From NCBI GenBank assembly GCA_011052215.1, contig DRJK01000117.1, positions 1 to 34,281 on the forward strand: DNA of 34,281 nucleotides, given 5' to 3'. Of the stretch, positions 33,766 to 34,281 are shown piece by piece (position 1 is the stretch's first letter; each line of letters starts with the position of its first letter). Position numbers and translations under genes: made by a program. Source of the DNA: Gammaproteobacteria bacterium (GTDB lineage: Bacteria > Pseudomonadota > Gammaproteobacteria > JAADHQ01). A model generated the notes under the pieces. That model worked only from the letters and a program-made list of their open reading frames with translations. It had not been told where the DNA came from and did not search any database.

Positions 33766-33799
33766 GCAAAAAAACCGGCCATCTGGCTGGTTTTTTTGT
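33766..33799. terminator. Bidirectional terminator between two exported-protein genes
   Basis: AAAAAAACCGGCC-ATCT-GGCTGGTTTTTTT has A and T tracts on both sides, so it works for both strands. It lies between the convergent 33407 and 33816 genes. Confidence 0.9.
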
Positions 33800-33815
33800 T
33801 TCTTGCAATATCAGA

Positions 33816-33998
33816 TCAGGACAGGGATATCCTGAACTTGCAGGCAGGCAGCTTTGGTTTTTCAGTGACAACCTTACTGGTCTTTTTGTCCTTGACCTGT
33901 TTGGCAGCAACGGCCTTTTCCGCCGCTATGACTGAGAAACTGAGCAGGCTTAATGCAAGCAGGGTAATAACAAGCTGGCGCATTTTCATAAACATCAC
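33816..33998 (-). CDS. Tiny exported hypothetical protein
   Basis: A 60-aa (or 56-aa if started at the second ATG cluster, MKMRQLV) protein. A signal peptide (LVITLLALSLLSFSVIAA) is followed by a short lysine-rich mature part of about 34 residues. GGGG lies eight bases before the first ATG. It ends just before the shared terminator. Its convergent placement and good signals support a real gene, but no family is recognised. Confidence 0.55.
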   Translation of the reverse strand: MMFMKMRQLVITLLALSLLSFSVIAAEKAVAAKQVKDKKTSKVVTEKPKLPACKFRISLS

Positions 33999-34085
33999 AC
34001 TAACCCCGTTTTGTGGTTAACCTGTACATTATATCGGCCAGAATTCATTAAAATTTAACAATTATTAATAAAATTACTACACCCG

Positions 34086-34113
34086 TAAAAATCCGGCAGT
34101 ATGCCGGTTTTTA
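34086..34113. terminator. Small hairpin terminator before repeat copy 5
   Basis: CCGGCA-GTA-TGCCGG is flanked by AAAAAT and TTTTTA. It can serve either strand, perhaps a minus-strand gene to the right of the window. Confidence 0.7.
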
Positions 34114-34123
34114 TATGTAATTT

Positions 34124-34281
34124 CACTGCTAATGTCCCGTTAATCCATGACGAATGTAGTTGAAATGTAAGCGGCAAGTGCGTTTGGGGCTAACCCGCAA
34201 TCCGGACATGAAACCGGCAAGCCTGATCAAGACACGCAAAACATGCCATCCATGGCGGCTCGGCTGCCGCGTCCGTGCGGC
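34124..34281 (+). mobile_element. MITE-like repeat, copy 5 (truncated by window end)
   Basis: The left end CACTGCTAATGTCCCGTTAA is followed by the outer arm and the inner stem, and the copy runs into the loop to the window end. Its last 70 bases are identical to window bases 1-70. Flank and loop orientation agree with copies 2 and 4. Confidence 0.88.

Noticed and set aside
1-34281. Circular plasmid suggested by identical window ends
   Set aside because: The identity lies in a multi-copy repeat and the gene content is core chromosomal, so a repeat-bounded contig is more likely.
1-34281. CRISPR array, rRNA or tRNA genes
   Set aside because: No regularly spaced short repeats and no recognisable RNA gene were seen; the dispersed repeats are far apart and not array-like.

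Overview
The window looks like chromosomal DNA from a chemolithoautotrophic, sulfur-oxidising gammaproteobacterium. The clues are a complete System I cytochrome c maturation operon, a QmoAB-HdrCB electron-transfer operon of the APS-reductase type, a RuBisCO-activase-type CbbQ/CbbO pair and an NnrS protein. No rRNA, tRNA or taxonomic marker gene is visible, so I do not name a genus. The first 70 bases are identical to the last 70. Both lie inside copies of one repeat, so the window is probably a contig that broke in that repeat.

Layout. 1-182: truncated repeat copy. 405-1541: HD-GYP-like protein that has lost its HD doublet. 1561-8450 (minus): ccmABCDEFGHI, including a 55-aa ccmD missing from the ORF track. 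8800-9031: second repeat copy. 9333-10004: very small subtilisin-like protein, convergent with and overlapping nnrS (9972-11162, minus). 11248-11479: third repeat copy. 11538-12942 (minus): ECF sigma factor, putative anti-sigma protein and exported TPR protein. 13415-13864: lysine-rich histone-H1-like protein. 13865-14502: long non-coding stretch with two terminators. 14503-14979: small membrane protein. 15092-20150 (minus): qmoA-qmoB-hdrC-hdrB. 20511-26716: cbbQ and a methyltransferase-cbbO fusion gene, separated by about 2.4 kb of foreign DNA. 26811-33998: Crp/Fnr regulator, CHASE2 adenylate cyclase, a FecR/TPR/beta-barrel protein and two small exported proteins. 34124-34281: fifth repeat copy, cut by the window end.

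How the genes fit together. Ccm attaches haem to the c-type cytochromes used in sulfur and nitrogen-oxide respiration. QmoAB-HdrCB would carry electrons from APS reductase, whose genes are not in the window. CbbQ/CbbO would remodel RuBisCO or a related target, also encoded elsewhere. The right end reads as a possible cAMP circuit: an envelope FecR/TPR/barrel protein, a CHASE2 cyclase sensing in the periplasm, and a divergent Crp-type effector.

The most unusual parts are these. (1) A 232-237 bp MITE-like family has terminal inverted repeats, a nested 22-30 bp stem and 9-bp target duplications; in one copy the loop is inverted relative to its flank. (2) CbbO is fused to an RlmI-like methyltransferase domain. 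(3) The start of that gene is duplicated on both sides of an insertion resembling integron gene cassettes (an attC-like site and a toxin-antitoxin pair), and a MITE sits exactly at the old start codon. (4) The cbbQ-cbbO region is bracketed by a second palindromic repeat family. (5) The Crp/CHASE2/FecR-barrel cluster may be a poorly described signalling system.
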